Shown: positions 37,195 through 46,752, counted from the stretch's first letter. The stretch is 64,000 nt of DNA from Oceanisphaera pacifica (GCF_017498065.1 NZ_JAGDFX010000007.1:124001-188000); one strand, 5' to 3'. Numbers and translations: made by a program. The notes: generated from the letters alone by a model not told the origin.

Positions 37195-38807
37195 TATGAA
37201 ACCTCCTTGGCGCTAACACGGAACAGGGTGGGCTCATTTTTTGCCGTACCGCTACGTTTCAACATGGCAATAAAGTGCACCGCAAACACAATGTGACCTA
37301 GGGTCATTAAACTGCCGCCTAAGGTACGACCTTGTAGATACGGGATTGTCATTTGTACAATTTCAAGAAAAGGCGTTTTCGCATCAAGCAAGGCAACCCC
37401 TTGCAACCAGCCTGCGGTGGTGAGCGATACAAAATAAATTAAAATACCACTGGCCACTAACCAAAAATGCAGGCTGATCATCCGACGCCATGGCCATTCC
37501 CAATCGGTTAAACGCGGCATAATAAAGTACACTGCCCCAAATAAAATAAAGCTTAAAAAGGCATACATACCTAAGTGGGCATGAGCCACTGTGTAGTGGG
37601 TAAAGTGGGTGATTACGTTAATACTGCGCAAGGCTTCCATTGAACCTTGTAATGAAGAGGCGGTATACATCAAGGCACCAATCCAAACAAAGCGCAAAGT
37701 CGGTGAGTCTTTTAGCATCGAAAAATGCCCCCACATAGTACCGTGGTGGTTAATGGCCACTGTAATAACCGGTACCGACATCATCACACTGTGCACAATA
37801 GAGAGCGTGACCAACCAAGTTGGAATGGGCCCACCAATAATGTGGTGAATCCCCACTTGGCTATAAAATAAAGCCAACGACCAAAAACCAATCAGTGATA
37901 ACTTATAAGAAATAATCGGCCGGCCCAATATTTTAGGAATCAAATAATACGCGGTACCAATACCAATGGGCGTGACCCACAAGCCCAGCACATTATGCGC
38001 AAACCACCAATTTACCGTGGCCCCAGTGGCACCGGGGAAAAGATAAGGCGCATTGGCAATAAAAAATAAAAAAGGAAACCAAACTAACGCGGCTAAAAAG
38101 TACCAGCTAGACACATATAAATGGGGCTCGGTACGTTTTGCGCAGGTAATAAGTAAAGGTATGGCACACAAAGCCCCCGCCACCACAAACAAGGTGTCTA
38201 TTTGCCAAGGAAACTCCAGCCACTCTTGACCATCCGACAGCCCGAGATTAATGGCCCCTAGCCCAAACAGCATGCCAATATTCCAGATTACCGCCCCCGT
38301 AATGGCATATTTAGTGCCATATAAAGGGGTTTTAAATAACCGAGGAATTAAAAATAATATTACCCCTATGCCTGCCATAGACGCCCAGCCATAAGTCACC
38401 GCATTAAGGTGCATGGGGCGAATACGACCAAAGGTCCACCAGGCACTGTCGGCTAAAAACTCGGGATAGTGCATTTTAATGGATGAAAAAAGCCCATACA
38501 TAGAGCCGATTAATAACCAAATAACGGCTGACGTTAGCCAGGTTAATACTGCAGGTTTAGAGGAGTGGTCGGCCAGCCAGCGCGCATTAACCGCCTCATC
38601 ATCAATTTTTTTATCCACCACATACGGGGGCGCTCCCTCTAGGGCGGGGTCTTCACTGTGCCCTTCTTCACCGGGCGAGAAAATAGTACGAGCCGCAGCT
38701 TGGCTTTGGCTGAATTGATTGGTGGCAATAGACCAAATCAATAACAGTAAGCCCACAGTTGACAGCAAGAACGTAATAATAAGCAAAAGTGCTATAGTAG
38801 GCGTCAT
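37194..38807 (-). CDS. ccoN: cbb3-type cytochrome c oxidase subunit I with N-terminal extension
   Basis: CcoN is the catalytic haem-copper subunit that reduces oxygen to water and pumps protons. The 537-residue chain contains the MHLNAVTYGW haem-ligand region, WFAHNVLGLW, FYSQVGIHHIIGGP (CuB ligand and probable Tyr), INHHGTMW and HYTVAHAHLGMY (haem ligands). It is about 60 residues longer than usual at the N-terminus. The extra part (about 1-60) is one helix followed by IWSIATNQF and AARTIFSPGEEG, which resembles the small assembly protein CcoS (WAxxxGQFDD...A..ILFD). The ATG at 38807 has AGGA 9 bases upstream. It leads the operon. Confidence 0.92.
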   Translation of the reverse strand: MTPTIALLLIITFLLSTVGLLLLIWSIATNQFSQSQAAARTIFSPGEEGHSEDPALEGAPPYVVDKKIDDEAVNARWLADHSSKPAVLTWLTSAVIWLLIGSMYGLFSSIKMHYPEFLADSAWWTFGRIRPMHLNAVTYGWASMAGIGVILFLIPRLFKTPLYGTKYAITGAVIWNIGMLFGLGAINLGLSDGQEWLEFPWQIDTLFVVAGALCAIPLLITCAKRTEPHLYVSSWYFLAALVWFPFLFFIANAPYLFPGATGATVNWWFAHNVLGLWVTPIGIGTAYYLIPKILGRPIISYKLSLIGFWSLALFYSQVGIHHIIGGPIPTWLVTLSIVHSVMMSVPVITVAINHHGTMWGHFSMLKDSPTLRFVWIGALMYTASSLQGSMEALRSINVITHFTHYTVAHAHLGMYAFLSFILFGAVYFIMPRLTDWEWPWRRMISLHFWLVASGILIYFVSLTTAGWLQGVALLDAKTPFLEIVQMTIPYLQGRTLGGSLMTLGHIVFAVHFIAMLKRSGTAKNEPTLFRVSAKEVS

Positions 38808-38881
38808 AATGAATCCTATTTGTTCATATGGGATACATATTTTGAGTATGGTTGCTAACCATATAAAATCAAGCAGGTTTC

Positions 38882-38897
38882 TTGACAGTGGCGTCAA
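38882..38897. promoter_or_regulatory. Inverted repeat in the ccoN / PP-loop ATPase divergent region
   Basis: TTGAC and GTCAA arms are separated by six bases. It resembles an FNR/Anr site (TTGAT-N4-ATCAA), but the spacing is two bases too long. Because cbb3 operons are usually FNR- or Anr-activated, it is worth recording, yet it may be chance. The full non-coding region is 38808-38996 and holds nothing else recognisable. Confidence 0.25.
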
Positions 38898-38996
38898 CCT
38901 AATAAGCACAATACGGCTCGCTGTTGACCCCTTGCCTTATAAATACTGACAGCCTTAGCCAGTTTCACTGGACAGACCAGACTAAAGAGAAGATAA

Positions 38997-39662
38997 ATGA
39001 AGTTAAACGTTTTAATGTCGTGGAGCAGTGGCAAAGACAGCGCTTGGGCATTGCAGCAATTGTTGGCCGACTCGCGCTATAAGGTAGTGGGGTTATTTAC
39101 CACCATCAGTGAAGAGTTTGACAGGGTTGCTATGCATGGGGTGCGCACCACATTATTGCGCCAACAAGCGGCGGCGATTGGCTTACCGCTTAGCATCATT
39201 AGTTTGCCTAACCCCTGTACCAATGAAGTGTATAACCAGCGCATGGCGCAATTTATCCAACAAGCAAAAGCGCAAGGGGTGAGCGCTATGGCGTTTGGTG
39301 ATTTACTGCTAGAAGATGTGCGAACTTATCGAGAAAATCAGCTTAAAAGTGTCAATATAGAGGCGATATTCCCTATTTGGGGCACAGACACTAAGCAACT
39401 TCCTAACCAGATGTTTGCTGAGGGCTTGCGCACCATTATCACCTGTTTAGATCCTAACAAAGTGCCCATTGCCTGTGCCGGTAAAGAGCTTACCCCCGAG
39501 CTGTTAGCCCGCCTCCCAAGTGAGGTCGACCCTTGCGGAGAAAACGGTGAGTTTCATACCTTTGTCTTTGATTGCCCTTTATTTAAACAGCCTATCGATA
39601 TTAAAATTGGTGACAATGTGCGTCGTAACGGTTTTATTTTTACTGACGTATTCCCCGTATAA
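38997..39662 (+). CDS. PP-loop ATPase of the diphthine-ammonia-ligase-like family
   Basis: The 221-residue protein has the ATP-pyrophosphatase (PP-loop) motif SSGKDSAWAL at 10-19 and the later FGDLLLEDVR and DPCGENGEFHTF motifs of the DUF71/Dph6-like group. The family adenylates a substrate for amidation or thiolation. In bacteria the substrate is unknown, because diphthamide is absent; some members are linked to cobalamin or other cofactor work. It is divergent from ccoN and alone on its strand before an EamA gene. GAGAAG precedes the ATG. Confidence 0.85.
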   Translation: MKLNVLMSWSSGKDSAWALQQLLADSRYKVVGLFTTISEEFDRVAMHGVRTTLLRQQAAAIGLPLSIISLPNPCTNEVYNQRMAQFIQQAKAQGVSAMAFGDLLLEDVRTYRENQLKSVNIEAIFPIWGTDTKQLPNQMFAEGLRTIITCLDPNKVPIACAGKELTPELLARLPSEVDPCGENGEFHTFVFDCPLFKQPIDIKIGDNVRRNGFIFTDVFPV

Positions 39663-39738
39663 CGAGGTTAAGCACAGAGTTTGGCCTGGCTAATTAAGCC
39701 ATGGTAAGCTTACTTTTATTAACGATATTGGCGCGCTC

Positions 39739-40650
39739 ATGGCACACACAAATAAAGCAATAACTAACAATGAAACAGGATTCATTGCACTAACATGCTT
39801 GATATTGGGTGGTGCACTCTTGGGCTTATCTACTAATTTAGCGAAGTTGGCGGGTGAGCTGCAATTATCTCCCTTGGCCTTTTTAAGCTGGTCGATTGGC
39901 TGTGCTGCCGTTATATTACTGGTGTTAGCTGGCATACGCGGTAAGTGGCCACCAATTACCGGTCGCACCTTAGAATACTATGGCGTATCGGCGTTAGTAG
40001 GTGTTGCCGGTTCAAACTTAATTTTCTTTTCAGCCGTGCCCCATGTTGGCGCGGGATTTGTGGCGCTTATTATCTCTTTGCCTCCTCTGTTGACCTATGG
40101 GGGAGCATTATTGCTTGGTATTGAAAAGTTTAATGTCGCTCGCGCGTTAGGGATTGTTGCCGCGCTAATGGGCGCAGGTGTATTGGCAGCCAATAAACTG
40201 GCCGCCCCTAATGCCAATATATTATGGATTTTACTAGCCTTATTAGGGCCTGTATTGTTAGCGATTGGTAATTTATATCGAACCTTGCGCTGGCCAATAG
40301 GGGTATCGGCTGATGTATTGGCGCCAGGCATGTTAGTGGCAGCAGCTATAATGTTATTCAGCGCCAGTCTGCTGCCCGGTTTCTCATTAACGGTTCCCAC
40401 CCGCACTCTGCCCGTGTTACTGATTGCCGTTCAGGCTTTAGTCTTTGCTGGGCAGTTTTTATTGTTATTTATTCTGCAAAAGCACGGTGGCCCCGTCATG
40501 CTTAGCTTGCTGGGGGCCGTGGGTGCGGTAGTGGGTGTGCCTGTTGCTGTTTACTTGCAAGGTGAAGCGCCGCCTCAGGGCTTGCTAATCGGCGCCCTAC
40601 TGATTGGTACCGGTGTGGCACTGGTTACGTTTGGTAAAGCCAGAAAATAA
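39739..40650 (+). CDS. EamA-family (DMT) membrane transporter
   Basis: The 303-residue protein has about ten hydrophobic helices arranged as two EamA repeats (about 17-145 and 160-298), typical of drug/metabolite exporters. Motifs such as NLIFFSAVPHVGAGFVALI and the C-terminal VGVPVAVYLQGEAPPQGLLIGALLI fit the family. The substrate cannot be read from sequence. It is convergent with the methyltransferase gene that ends 11 bases later. No clear ribosome binding site is seen, so the start is less certain. Confidence 0.85.
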   Translation: MAHTNKAITNNETGFIALTCLILGGALLGLSTNLAKLAGELQLSPLAFLSWSIGCAAVILLVLAGIRGKWPPITGRTLEYYGVSALVGVAGSNLIFFSAVPHVGAGFVALIISLPPLLTYGGALLLGIEKFNVARALGIVAALMGAGVLAANKLAAPNANILWILLALLGPVLLAIGNLYRTLRWPIGVSADVLAPGMLVAAAIMLFSASLLPGFSLTVPTRTLPVLLIAVQALVFAGQFLLLFILQKHGGPVMLSLLGAVGAVVGVPVAVYLQGEAPPQGLLIGALLIGTGVALVTFGKARK

Positions 40651-40661
40651 TGAATGAGGGA

Positions 40662-41429
40662 TCAGGCGCGGATCGCATGAGAATACGCCTTGGTATCGTC
40701 TAATGTTTGTAACTGGTTGTCTTTTAGTCGCCAGTTAAAACGATGCTCGGTTTCCCCATCGTCTTCTAATAGCGTAAGCGTAACCTGAGTACCGGACAAG
40801 ATAGCGGATGTTACTTTAATGGGGGCTTCATTCAACCACACTCGCCCACCTAGTCGTTGAAACTTTTGGGTTAATGCCATTTTAAAGCGGTGCGCACCCC
40901 CTGCCTGCCATGCCCAAACTCCCGCCACATTAGCCGGCACCACCCACTTAAAAATATCTGAGCCGGCGGCAAAACATTTATCATCGGGCTGCCACTCCCC
41001 CATATCAAACGAGTGAGAAACAATACGCGTGCCCGGCTTAAGCTCGGTGAGCAGTTTAGGTCGAAGCAACAAATTAATACTTTGTAATAAATACATAGTG
41101 ACCACAGTGGCATCGCTTAAGTTTACATCAAAAAAGTCGTCTTCAATAAACTCAACCAAATGATCCATGCCCATAGATGTGGCAAATTCTTGTCCCTCTT
41201 CTAAGCGTTGCGGGTCCATGTCTACCCCCACCGCACGCGTTTCTCGCCCCATGGCAGCCCCTACCACAATACGCCCGTCACCTGAGCCTAAGTCGTAGAG
41301 TAAGTCTTGTGCATTTACGCCTGCCAAATCAAGCATACTTTCTACTATCACTTCATCAGTGGGTACAAAGGGCACATTTAATTCTGAGTTAAACTCCACG
41401 CCTTCGCCAATAATAAACTCGTTATACAA
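40662..41429 (-). CDS. Class I SAM-dependent methyltransferase
   Basis: The 255-residue protein has a DOT1/UbiE-like methyltransferase core: VPTDEVIVESML, the SAM-binding DLGSGDGRIVVGAA and the acidic strand end VGVDMDPQRL. YLLQSINLLLRPKLLTELKPGTRIVSHSFDM follows. The C-terminal part (about 165-255) is strand-rich. The substrate is unknown. The start is uncertain: a TTG at 41435 touches the AGGAG, while a TTG at 41429 has six-base spacing and is preferred. Confidence 0.8.
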   Translation of the reverse strand: MYNEFIIGEGVEFNSELNVPFVPTDEVIVESMLDLAGVNAQDLLYDLGSGDGRIVVGAAMGRETRAVGVDMDPQRLEEGQEFATSMGMDHLVEFIEDDFFDVNLSDATVVTMYLLQSINLLLRPKLLTELKPGTRIVSHSFDMGEWQPDDKCFAAGSDIFKWVVPANVAGVWAWQAGGAHRFKMALTQKFQRLGGRVWLNEAPIKVTSAILSGTQVTLTLLEDDGETEHRFNWRLKDNQLQTLDDTKAYSHAIRA

Positions 41430-41530
41430 GCTCAACTCCTGCTATCAAAGGGAATATCAGCGTCCTAGCTGATGTAGGCTTATATTAACACGACTAGGTA
41501 AGCTTAGTTGCTGAGCACAGATCTTTGTAT

Positions 41531-41565
41531 AAAAAAACACCCTCATACAACGCATGAGGGTGTTT
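41531..41565 (-). terminator. Terminator of the chemoreceptor gene
   Basis: AAACACCCTCAT (41535-41546) pairs with ATGAGGGTGTTT (41554-41565). Read on the minus strand, the stem is followed by a run of T from the A-tract at 41531-41537. It lies 25 bases after the receptor stop codon. Confidence 0.9.
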
Positions 41566-41589
41566 AATAGACATTATTGAGTACCTTTA

Positions 41590-43524
41590 TTACACTTTAA
41601 ACTGAGTCACCAAGGCGCGTAAGTGTTCGGCACGCTGTTGCAGCATCTGAATGGCTTCTAGCTGTTGCTCTGCATTATGGTGGATGCTGGCCGCACTATC
41701 AGAAATTAAATGTGCCGACTGGTTAATATGCTCAGCAACCGCCCCTTGCTCTTCTGTGGCCGCCGCCACTTGATGGTTACCCGAGCTAATGGCCTCAAAC
41801 TTCTGCTTAATACTTTGCAATGCCGCGGCAGACTGCTCTGTATTCGCCGTCACCTGCTGGCTGCTAATCGTTCCTTGGTGAATGGCTTTCGTTGATTCTT
41901 CCGCGGTTTGTTGTAATTGCGTAATTTGGTCGCGAATTTCTAACGTTGACTCTTGAGTCCGCTGTGCCAAATTACGCACTTCATCGGCCACCACCGCAAA
42001 ACCTCGCCCTTGCTCACCGGCGCGGGCTGCTTCAATGGCTGCGTTGAGTGCAAGTAAGTTGGTTTGCTCCGAAATACCGCTAATCACTTCTACCACAGAG
42101 TTAATATCACCGGCTTGTTCGGCAAAGTTGATGATGGTTTTTTCAATATCTGTCATCACCAAATTAAGCTCTTGCATGGTTTGTGCGGTTAGCGCCATAT
42201 TGTCGTTGGTAGAGTGGGTATCTTGTACCGCACTTTCGGTATCTTCTGCGGTGCGGTGCGCAATACCCGACACCTCGGTCACCGTTTGTCCCATTTCAGT
42301 AATAGCCGTGGCAACTTGATCGGTCTGGCCGCGTTGCATCTCGGTAGAGGTAAAGGTGTCATTGGCTAATTGAGCGAGTTGTTCAATGCCGTTTTTCATT
42401 GCGGTTTCGGTTTCTTTTATTTCGGCCACTAATTCACGAATCTTGCCAATAATGGCATTAAAACCTTTGGCCAAATGACCCAGTTCGTTGTCATGGCTGT
42501 CATCGAGGCGCGTGGTTAAGTCCCCGCCATTACTCGACATGCTCAGCAAATCATCCCCTACTTTGCGAATCGACTTACTGAGTGAGTTGGCAAATAAGAC
42601 GGTGAGTGCAATAAAGGCCGCCGTTAGCGCAATGCTGACCCAAACGGACGATGAGATCACAGAGTTAATAGCCCCACTAATTTCATCAGACGGCAATACC
42701 GCGACTAACTTTAAGCCGGTATCCCGCACATCTTGCACCGCAAGGTACACATCCTCGCCTTCAAGCTCGGTTCTTTCAAAAGAAAAACCAGATTGCTGCT
42801 TATTCAATAACTGGTTAACAGGACCATACTTCTCAATGCTATCCACATTTTGGCGCGTTAGTGATAACTCGGGGTGCACTGCCACCATGCCATGTTGATC
42901 CACCAAAAACATAAAGCCGTTTTCACCCAGCTTGTAGTTTGAGATTAAATCCACCACAGCAGACACATCATAACCTAGGCCTGCCGCCCCCACGCGTTCG
43001 CCGTTAATCTCGACCAACGTATTCACAAATAGCGTGAGCTTACCGCTACGCTCATCGGGGTCAATCGATAATGCTTGCTTCGCTGAGCTTTTAATAAAGT
43101 TGTAGTACCAATTATCACGCTCACCTGTGGGTGAGATGGCTTTAAAAAAACCCTCATCGGTATAGTAGGTGTTGGTTAAGCCCGATACCCAAAATAGCGT
43201 AGATGCCCCGGTATTCTCGCGCTGCTTTTTAAAGTAACGCAATACTTGATTATGCTGACTACTGGCCGCTTCACCTCGGTTCATCCAGTCATGCAGCATG
43301 CTATTTTTTGACATATCATCAGACAAGGTAATGGCAGGCATCAGCTCAGCTCTTACTTGCTCGGCCGTCAGACCCACGCTATTAGGCAAATACTCTTGCT
43401 CTGTTTGACCGTAGTACAAATTAGAAAATTGGTTCACATTGATAAGGGTTGACACTAAGGTGAGTAACGCCAGCGCCAAGGCGACAAACGCAATAAAAAC
43501 CGTACCTAATTTAAATCTCTGCAT
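41590..43524 (-). CDS. Methyl-accepting chemotaxis protein with dCache sensor
   Basis: Inner-membrane chemoreceptor of 644 residues. A first helix (about 9-29) and second helix (about 280-300) enclose a periplasmic double-Cache-like domain with [38 protein letters not shown] and [15 protein letters not shown]. This type often binds amino acids, amines or other small ligands. A HAMP region follows, then the signalling domain with the hairpin-tip signature [43 protein letters not shown] 43524 has GGGAGC upstream and is preferred over TTG 43536. A sigma-28-like promoter precedes it. No CheR-binding pentapeptide is seen at the C-terminus. Confidence 0.92.
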   Translation of the reverse strand: MQRFKLGTVFIAFVALALALLTLVSTLINVNQFSNLYYGQTEQEYLPNSVGLTAEQVRAELMPAITLSDDMSKNSMLHDWMNRGEAASSQHNQVLRYFKKQRENTGASTLFWVSGLTNTYYTDEGFFKAISPTGERDNWYYNFIKSSAKQALSIDPDERSGKLTLFVNTLVEINGERVGAAGLGYDVSAVVDLISNYKLGENGFMFLVDQHGMVAVHPELSLTRQNVDSIEKYGPVNQLLNKQQSGFSFERTELEGEDVYLAVQDVRDTGLKLVAVLPSDEISGAINSVISSSVWVSIALTAAFIALTVLFANSLSKSIRKVGDDLLSMSSNGGDLTTRLDDSHDNELGHLAKGFNAIIGKIRELVAEIKETETAMKNGIEQLAQLANDTFTSTEMQRGQTDQVATAITEMGQTVTEVSGIAHRTAEDTESAVQDTHSTNDNMALTAQTMQELNLVMTDIEKTIINFAEQAGDINSVVEVISGISEQTNLLALNAAIEAARAGEQGRGFAVVADEVRNLAQRTQESTLEIRDQITQLQQTAEESTKAIHQGTISSQQVTANTEQSAAALQSIKQKFEAISSGNHQVAAATEEQGAVAEHINQSAHLISDSAASIHHNAEQQLEAIQMLQQRAEHLRALVTQFKV

Positions 43525-43643
43525 GGCAGCTCCCAAAACCCAATATGATGTAAAACACTAAAAATGGCAGATGAACAAGAAGTATATGTCAACAATAAGA
43601 GGCTGCCACTGACTGACGACGAGGCTCATAAAAAGACGACACT

Positions 43644-43669
43644 TTATCGGCAGCTCAGCCAAAAGTTGA
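43644..43669 (-). promoter_or_regulatory. Sigma-28 (FliA) type promoter for the chemoreceptor
   Basis: On the minus strand the perfect -10 box GCCGATAA (43651-43644) is preceded, 10 bases upstream, by TCAACTTT (43669-43662), which matches six of eight bases of the TAAAGTTT -35 box. Sigma-28 drives flagellar and chemotaxis genes. The usual spacing is 11, so it is one base short. The position is about 120 bases upstream of the receptor start. Confidence 0.6.
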
Positions 43670-44118
43670 GCTAAAAGTCACAATTTATACAAAAATAATT
43701 CTCGTATTTTGCTTCATCAGGCACGGCTAAACGTAAAATAAGTGGATAATCAAAGTATTGAACATCAATAACAGATCAAAAAAATTAACCACTTCTTACC
43801 AAAAATGTATCTTAAGACGCTATTGGGTTAGCCACGAACAACTCACTTAGACTGGCGATACAGCGCACATTTTTCTCATAAAAGTGCAGACTAACTGCTG
43901 TATTTTAGCCAGTAAATGCGTACTATGTGCTGCTTGATTTATGATGCTCTGCGTACTTCCATCCCCACGTCTGTCATCATAAATAGCCAAATTAGCACTA
44001 TACGGGTGCACTAAAAATTACATAAAAGACGTTTGAGAAACGGTAAATCAGCCTTTCTCAAGCTAAATTCGTCTGCGTGATACCTTGATGTATTACGCGC
44101 AACGTAAAGAGCTTAATT
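43670..44118. other. Non-coding divergent region between the chemoreceptor and arcC
   Basis: An AT-rich 449-base stretch with no credible reading frame and no strong repeat. It must hold the arcC promoter, but no confident ArgR, FNR or sigma-70 site could be assigned by eye. Confidence 0.4.
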
Positions 44119-45033
44119 ATGTTAGTTGTAGCAGCATTAGGCGGAAATGCCTTATTACAGCGCGGCGAACCGCAAACAGCACAAGTACAGCGCGACAACG
44201 TCAAAGTTGCCGCCCGCGCTTTGGCCGACATAGTCAAAGCCGGACACCAGCTGGTGATCACCCATGGTAATGGCCCTCAGGTAGGTCAATTGGCTTTACA
44301 ATGCGCCGCCTTTAGTCCAAACGACCATCATCCTATGGATGTATTGGGCTCGCAAACAGCGGGTATGATTGGTTACTTGGTAGAGCAAGAGCTGGGAAAT
44401 GTTCTAAAAAACGAGCTGCCCATTGCCACTTTGCTTACTCAGGTTGTGGTAGATAAAGAAGACACTGCTTTTCAGAACCCGACTAAATTTATCGGCCCGG
44501 TTTATAGCAAAGAAGAAGCCCACGAAAAAGCAGAAAAAGCCGGTTGGCAAATTGCACAAGACGGCGATAAATGGCGTCGCGTGGTTGCTTCGCCCAAGCC
44601 GACAGAAATACCTGACTTACAAGTCATTAAGTCTCTCGTTGAGCAAAACGTGGTGGTTATTTGTAACGGTGGCGGCGGTATTCCCGTGGTGCGCGATGGT
44701 GATAATAACTTGCAAGGCATTGAAGCTGTAATTGATAAAGATCTTTCCACTGCATTTTTAGCCAAGCAATTAGGCGCAGATGCCATGGTGTTGCTCACCG
44801 ATGTTGAAGCGGTATACCACGGCTTTGGCACGCCAGAAGCAAAACCTTTGCACACTTTAACCGTGGCAGAAAGTCATGCCATGAATTTGCCTGCCGGCTC
44901 TATGGGCCCCAAAATAAATGCCGCGTGTAACTTTGCCGAGTCAGGTGGTTTTAGTGCCATAGGTCGCTTGTCTGATGCCTTAGCGTTATTAGCGGGTACT
45001 GCAGGCACGCACATCGTTAAAGAGCATGCGTAA
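44119..45033 (+). CDS. arcC: Carbamate kinase
   Basis: ArcC makes ATP from carbamoyl phosphate and ADP, the last step of the arginine deiminase route, or runs the reverse reaction. The 304-residue amino-acid-kinase fold shows ALGGNALLQRG, THGNGPQVGQLALQ, ICNGGGGIPVV and VLLTDVEAVY, with GSMGPKINAACNFAE at the C-terminal nucleotide site. Unusually, no arcA, arcB or arcD is next to it, so its pathway partner (arginine, allantoin or purine catabolism) cannot be told from this window. A terminator follows. Confidence 0.94.
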   Translation: MLVVAALGGNALLQRGEPQTAQVQRDNVKVAARALADIVKAGHQLVITHGNGPQVGQLALQCAAFSPNDHHPMDVLGSQTAGMIGYLVEQELGNVLKNELPIATLLTQVVVDKEDTAFQNPTKFIGPVYSKEEAHEKAEKAGWQIAQDGDKWRRVVASPKPTEIPDLQVIKSLVEQNVVVICNGGGGIPVVRDGDNNLQGIEAVIDKDLSTAFLAKQLGADAMVLLTDVEAVYHGFGTPEAKPLHTLTVAESHAMNLPAGSMGPKINAACNFAESGGFSAIGRLSDALALLAGTAGTHIVKEHA

Positions 45034-45081
45034 ACCATACCATTAAGGGTGTCTTGCAGCACTCAGTTATGTAGCTCACTC

Positions 45082-45118
45082 ATAAGCCGCATTCGTAGCA
45101 CAAGAATGCGGCTTATTT
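45082..45118. terminator. Terminator after arcC
   Basis: ATAAGCCGCATTC (45082-45094) pairs with GAATGCGGCTTAT (45104-45116), followed by TTTA on the plus strand. It separates arcC from the convergent mgtC-like gene. Confidence 0.8.
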
Positions 45119-45141
45119 TATCTCGGCTTTTTTAATAGCGC

Positions 45142-45630
45142 TTAGGTACGCTCCTCTTTTACTTTACGCTTTTGTTCTGCTCGTCGTTCAAAGGGGGCGG
45201 CTAGTGCCAAAATAATTAGGGTAAATAACGTGCCTAATAAAGCGACCCCCAAGCTACCTAGCCCCACGGCAACACCAATGGCCGCTGTCATCCACACACT
45301 TGCAGCCGTTGTTAGGCCTTTTACCGCTTGTTGGTTGTCTAGCTTTAAAATAGTGCCGGCACCAATAAAGCCAATCCCCGTGACCACACCTTGTATTACC
45401 CGCGACAGTGCATCCAATGTCATGCCCACCCCAGAGCAGGCTAAAATAAATACAGCCGTGCCAATACACACCAAAATATGCGTACGCAACCCTGCGGGCT
45501 TACCTGCTTTTTCTCGCTGTACGCCAATAATGGCCCCCAGCACGGCCGCCGCTAATAAGCGCATTAACACATGCGCCAGCTCTCGCTCACTGGGTATGCC
45601 ATAGACTAGTGCTTCCCAAAAAATATCCAT
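45142..45630 (-). CDS. MgtC/SapB-family membrane protein
   Basis: The 162-residue protein has about four to five helices and the MgtC signature region LLAAAVLGAIIGVQREKAGKPAGLRTHILVCIGTAVF. VTGIGFIGAGTILK and GLTTAASVWMTAAIGVAVGLG follow. Classical MgtC has a longer C-terminal cytosolic ACT-like domain; this one ends after the membrane part with a charged tail (ERRAEQKRKVKEERT), so it is the short SapB-like form. The role in magnesium or acid stress is family-level only. No Mg-sensing leader was recognised. Confidence 0.87.
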   Translation of the reverse strand: MDIFWEALVYGIPSERELAHVLMRLLAAAVLGAIIGVQREKAGKPAGLRTHILVCIGTAVFILACSGVGMTLDALSRVIQGVVTGIGFIGAGTILKLDNQQAVKGLTTAASVWMTAAIGVAVGLGSLGVALLGTLFTLIILALAAPFERRAEQKRKVKEERT

Positions 45631-45758
45631 TTATAACTACCTATTCACAGATGTTTAACCATAAATCACCTCAAAAACGATTTCGTAAAATACGCTTACA
45701 CCTCAGTTTATTCTGGGCACAATATAAAGACAGAGCCTAATAGCCCTGCCTATCTTAA

Positions 45759-46124
45759 CTATTGGTGCTTAGTTTTACTCAAAACCTCTACCAGATGATA
45801 CTCATACAGGTTGGCATCGGCTGGAGTAGTATGTGCGTTAACACGTCTACGCTGTTCAATAGTGAGCCGATACTCGTAGCCGGACTCAAAGTTAAAACCT
45901 TGAATACCATCATAAAATAAATTCCCGTCTACCACTAAACACTGCATCGGTCCTACCCCAATACAATCTACTTTTTCTGGTTCTACCGTGACCGTTTTCA
46001 CTTTAACTGTTGAGTTTGCTGAAGAAACGGAAGGTGATGTTTCTATTGAGTCTTGGTTTTGTGGGGCATAGTTGCTGCATCCCATCAGCGTCATCAATAA
46101 TAATGCGGTTATGCTTGTCTTCAT
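45759..46124 (-). CDS. Lipoprotein with DUF4377-like domain
   Basis: The 121-residue protein has a lipoprotein signal peptide with lipobox LMGC (Cys16). A Ser/Thr-rich linker is followed by a domain (about 45-118) with VDCIGVGPMQCLVV, LFYDGIQGFNFESGYEYRL and YEYHLVEVLSK. This is the pattern of DUF4377 domains, often found with HslJ/META heat-shock lipoproteins. The function is unknown. It is a single gene on the minus strand between mgtC and the cupin gene. Confidence 0.8.
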   Translation of the reverse strand: MKTSITALLLMTLMGCSNYAPQNQDSIETSPSVSSANSTVKVKTVTVEPEKVDCIGVGPMQCLVVDGNLFYDGIQGFNFESGYEYRLTIEQRRRVNAHTTPADANLYEYHLVEVLSKTKHQ

Positions 46125-46302
46125 TATATGCCCGCCAACATACTCAATGTACTAATACTAAGAGCAGTTGCGGCCTCGTAGTGTTAAATGACTGTGGTTA
46201 ATCAAGCCAATAGCCCGATCACGTTTTTACATTAATAGTATCTTGATAAACACCCACATCAAGCAGGATTCACCCTGCAAATAGTAACGGCTGCACTTAA
46301 GG

Positions 46303-46620
46303 CTAACTGAAAAATACCGCCAGCCACACTGTTATACCATCTGCTTGCGTGTGACTCACCTTATGTTGGGTATGCGCAGGTATATGTATAAAGTCGCCTA
46401 CCTGTAAGCGAACTTCTCGGCCGCCGGTAAACTCTAGCCACCCCTCACCTTGTAACACCATCACCCATTCATCTTCATTTTGGTCATACCAACCTACAGT
46501 GGGTGAGTTATTTCCGTGGGATACAACTCGCTCGATACGCACATTAGGGGTTTTCAGCAAATCTTGAAAATGCTCATCCGTTAAGTCAGTAGGCAAGTTT
46601 TTAAATATATTGCTCTTGAT
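46303..46620 (-). CDS. Cupin-domain protein, possibly starting at AUC
   Basis: This small single-domain cupin has the metal-binding first motif (EWVMVLQGEGWLEF) and second motif (GDFIHIPAHTQHKV). Such proteins often bind metals or act as isomerases; no specific role is known. The first conventional start codon in frame is TTG at 46596, but it has no ribosome binding site. An AGGAG at 46628-46632 is ideally placed (7 bases) for an ATC codon at 46620. Starting there gives KSNIFKNLPTDL, matching the usual beginning of relatives. The start codon is therefore unusual or the base was an ATG in the ancestor. Confidence 0.75.
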   Translation of the reverse strand: MKSNIFKNLPTDLTDEHFQDLLKTPNVRIERVVSHGNNSPTVGWYDQNEDEWVMVLQGEGWLEFTGGREVRLQVGDFIHIPAHTQHKVSHTQADGITVWLAVFFS

Positions 46621-46752
46621 AAAGCAACTCCTCTGATTTAAATAGAGTAACTATCATTGTTCCTGTGATATAAACACCAAAAAAATTAGCACAGACTTGT
46701 TCTAAAAATAAGCTTTGCTATGCTCGAATCGTCGTTCAAAGGAGCATTGATA

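Noticed and set aside
42488-42898. 136-codon plus-strand open frame within the chemoreceptor gene
   Set aside because: Antisense shadow of a strongly supported receptor; composition is Ser-rich and low in complexity.
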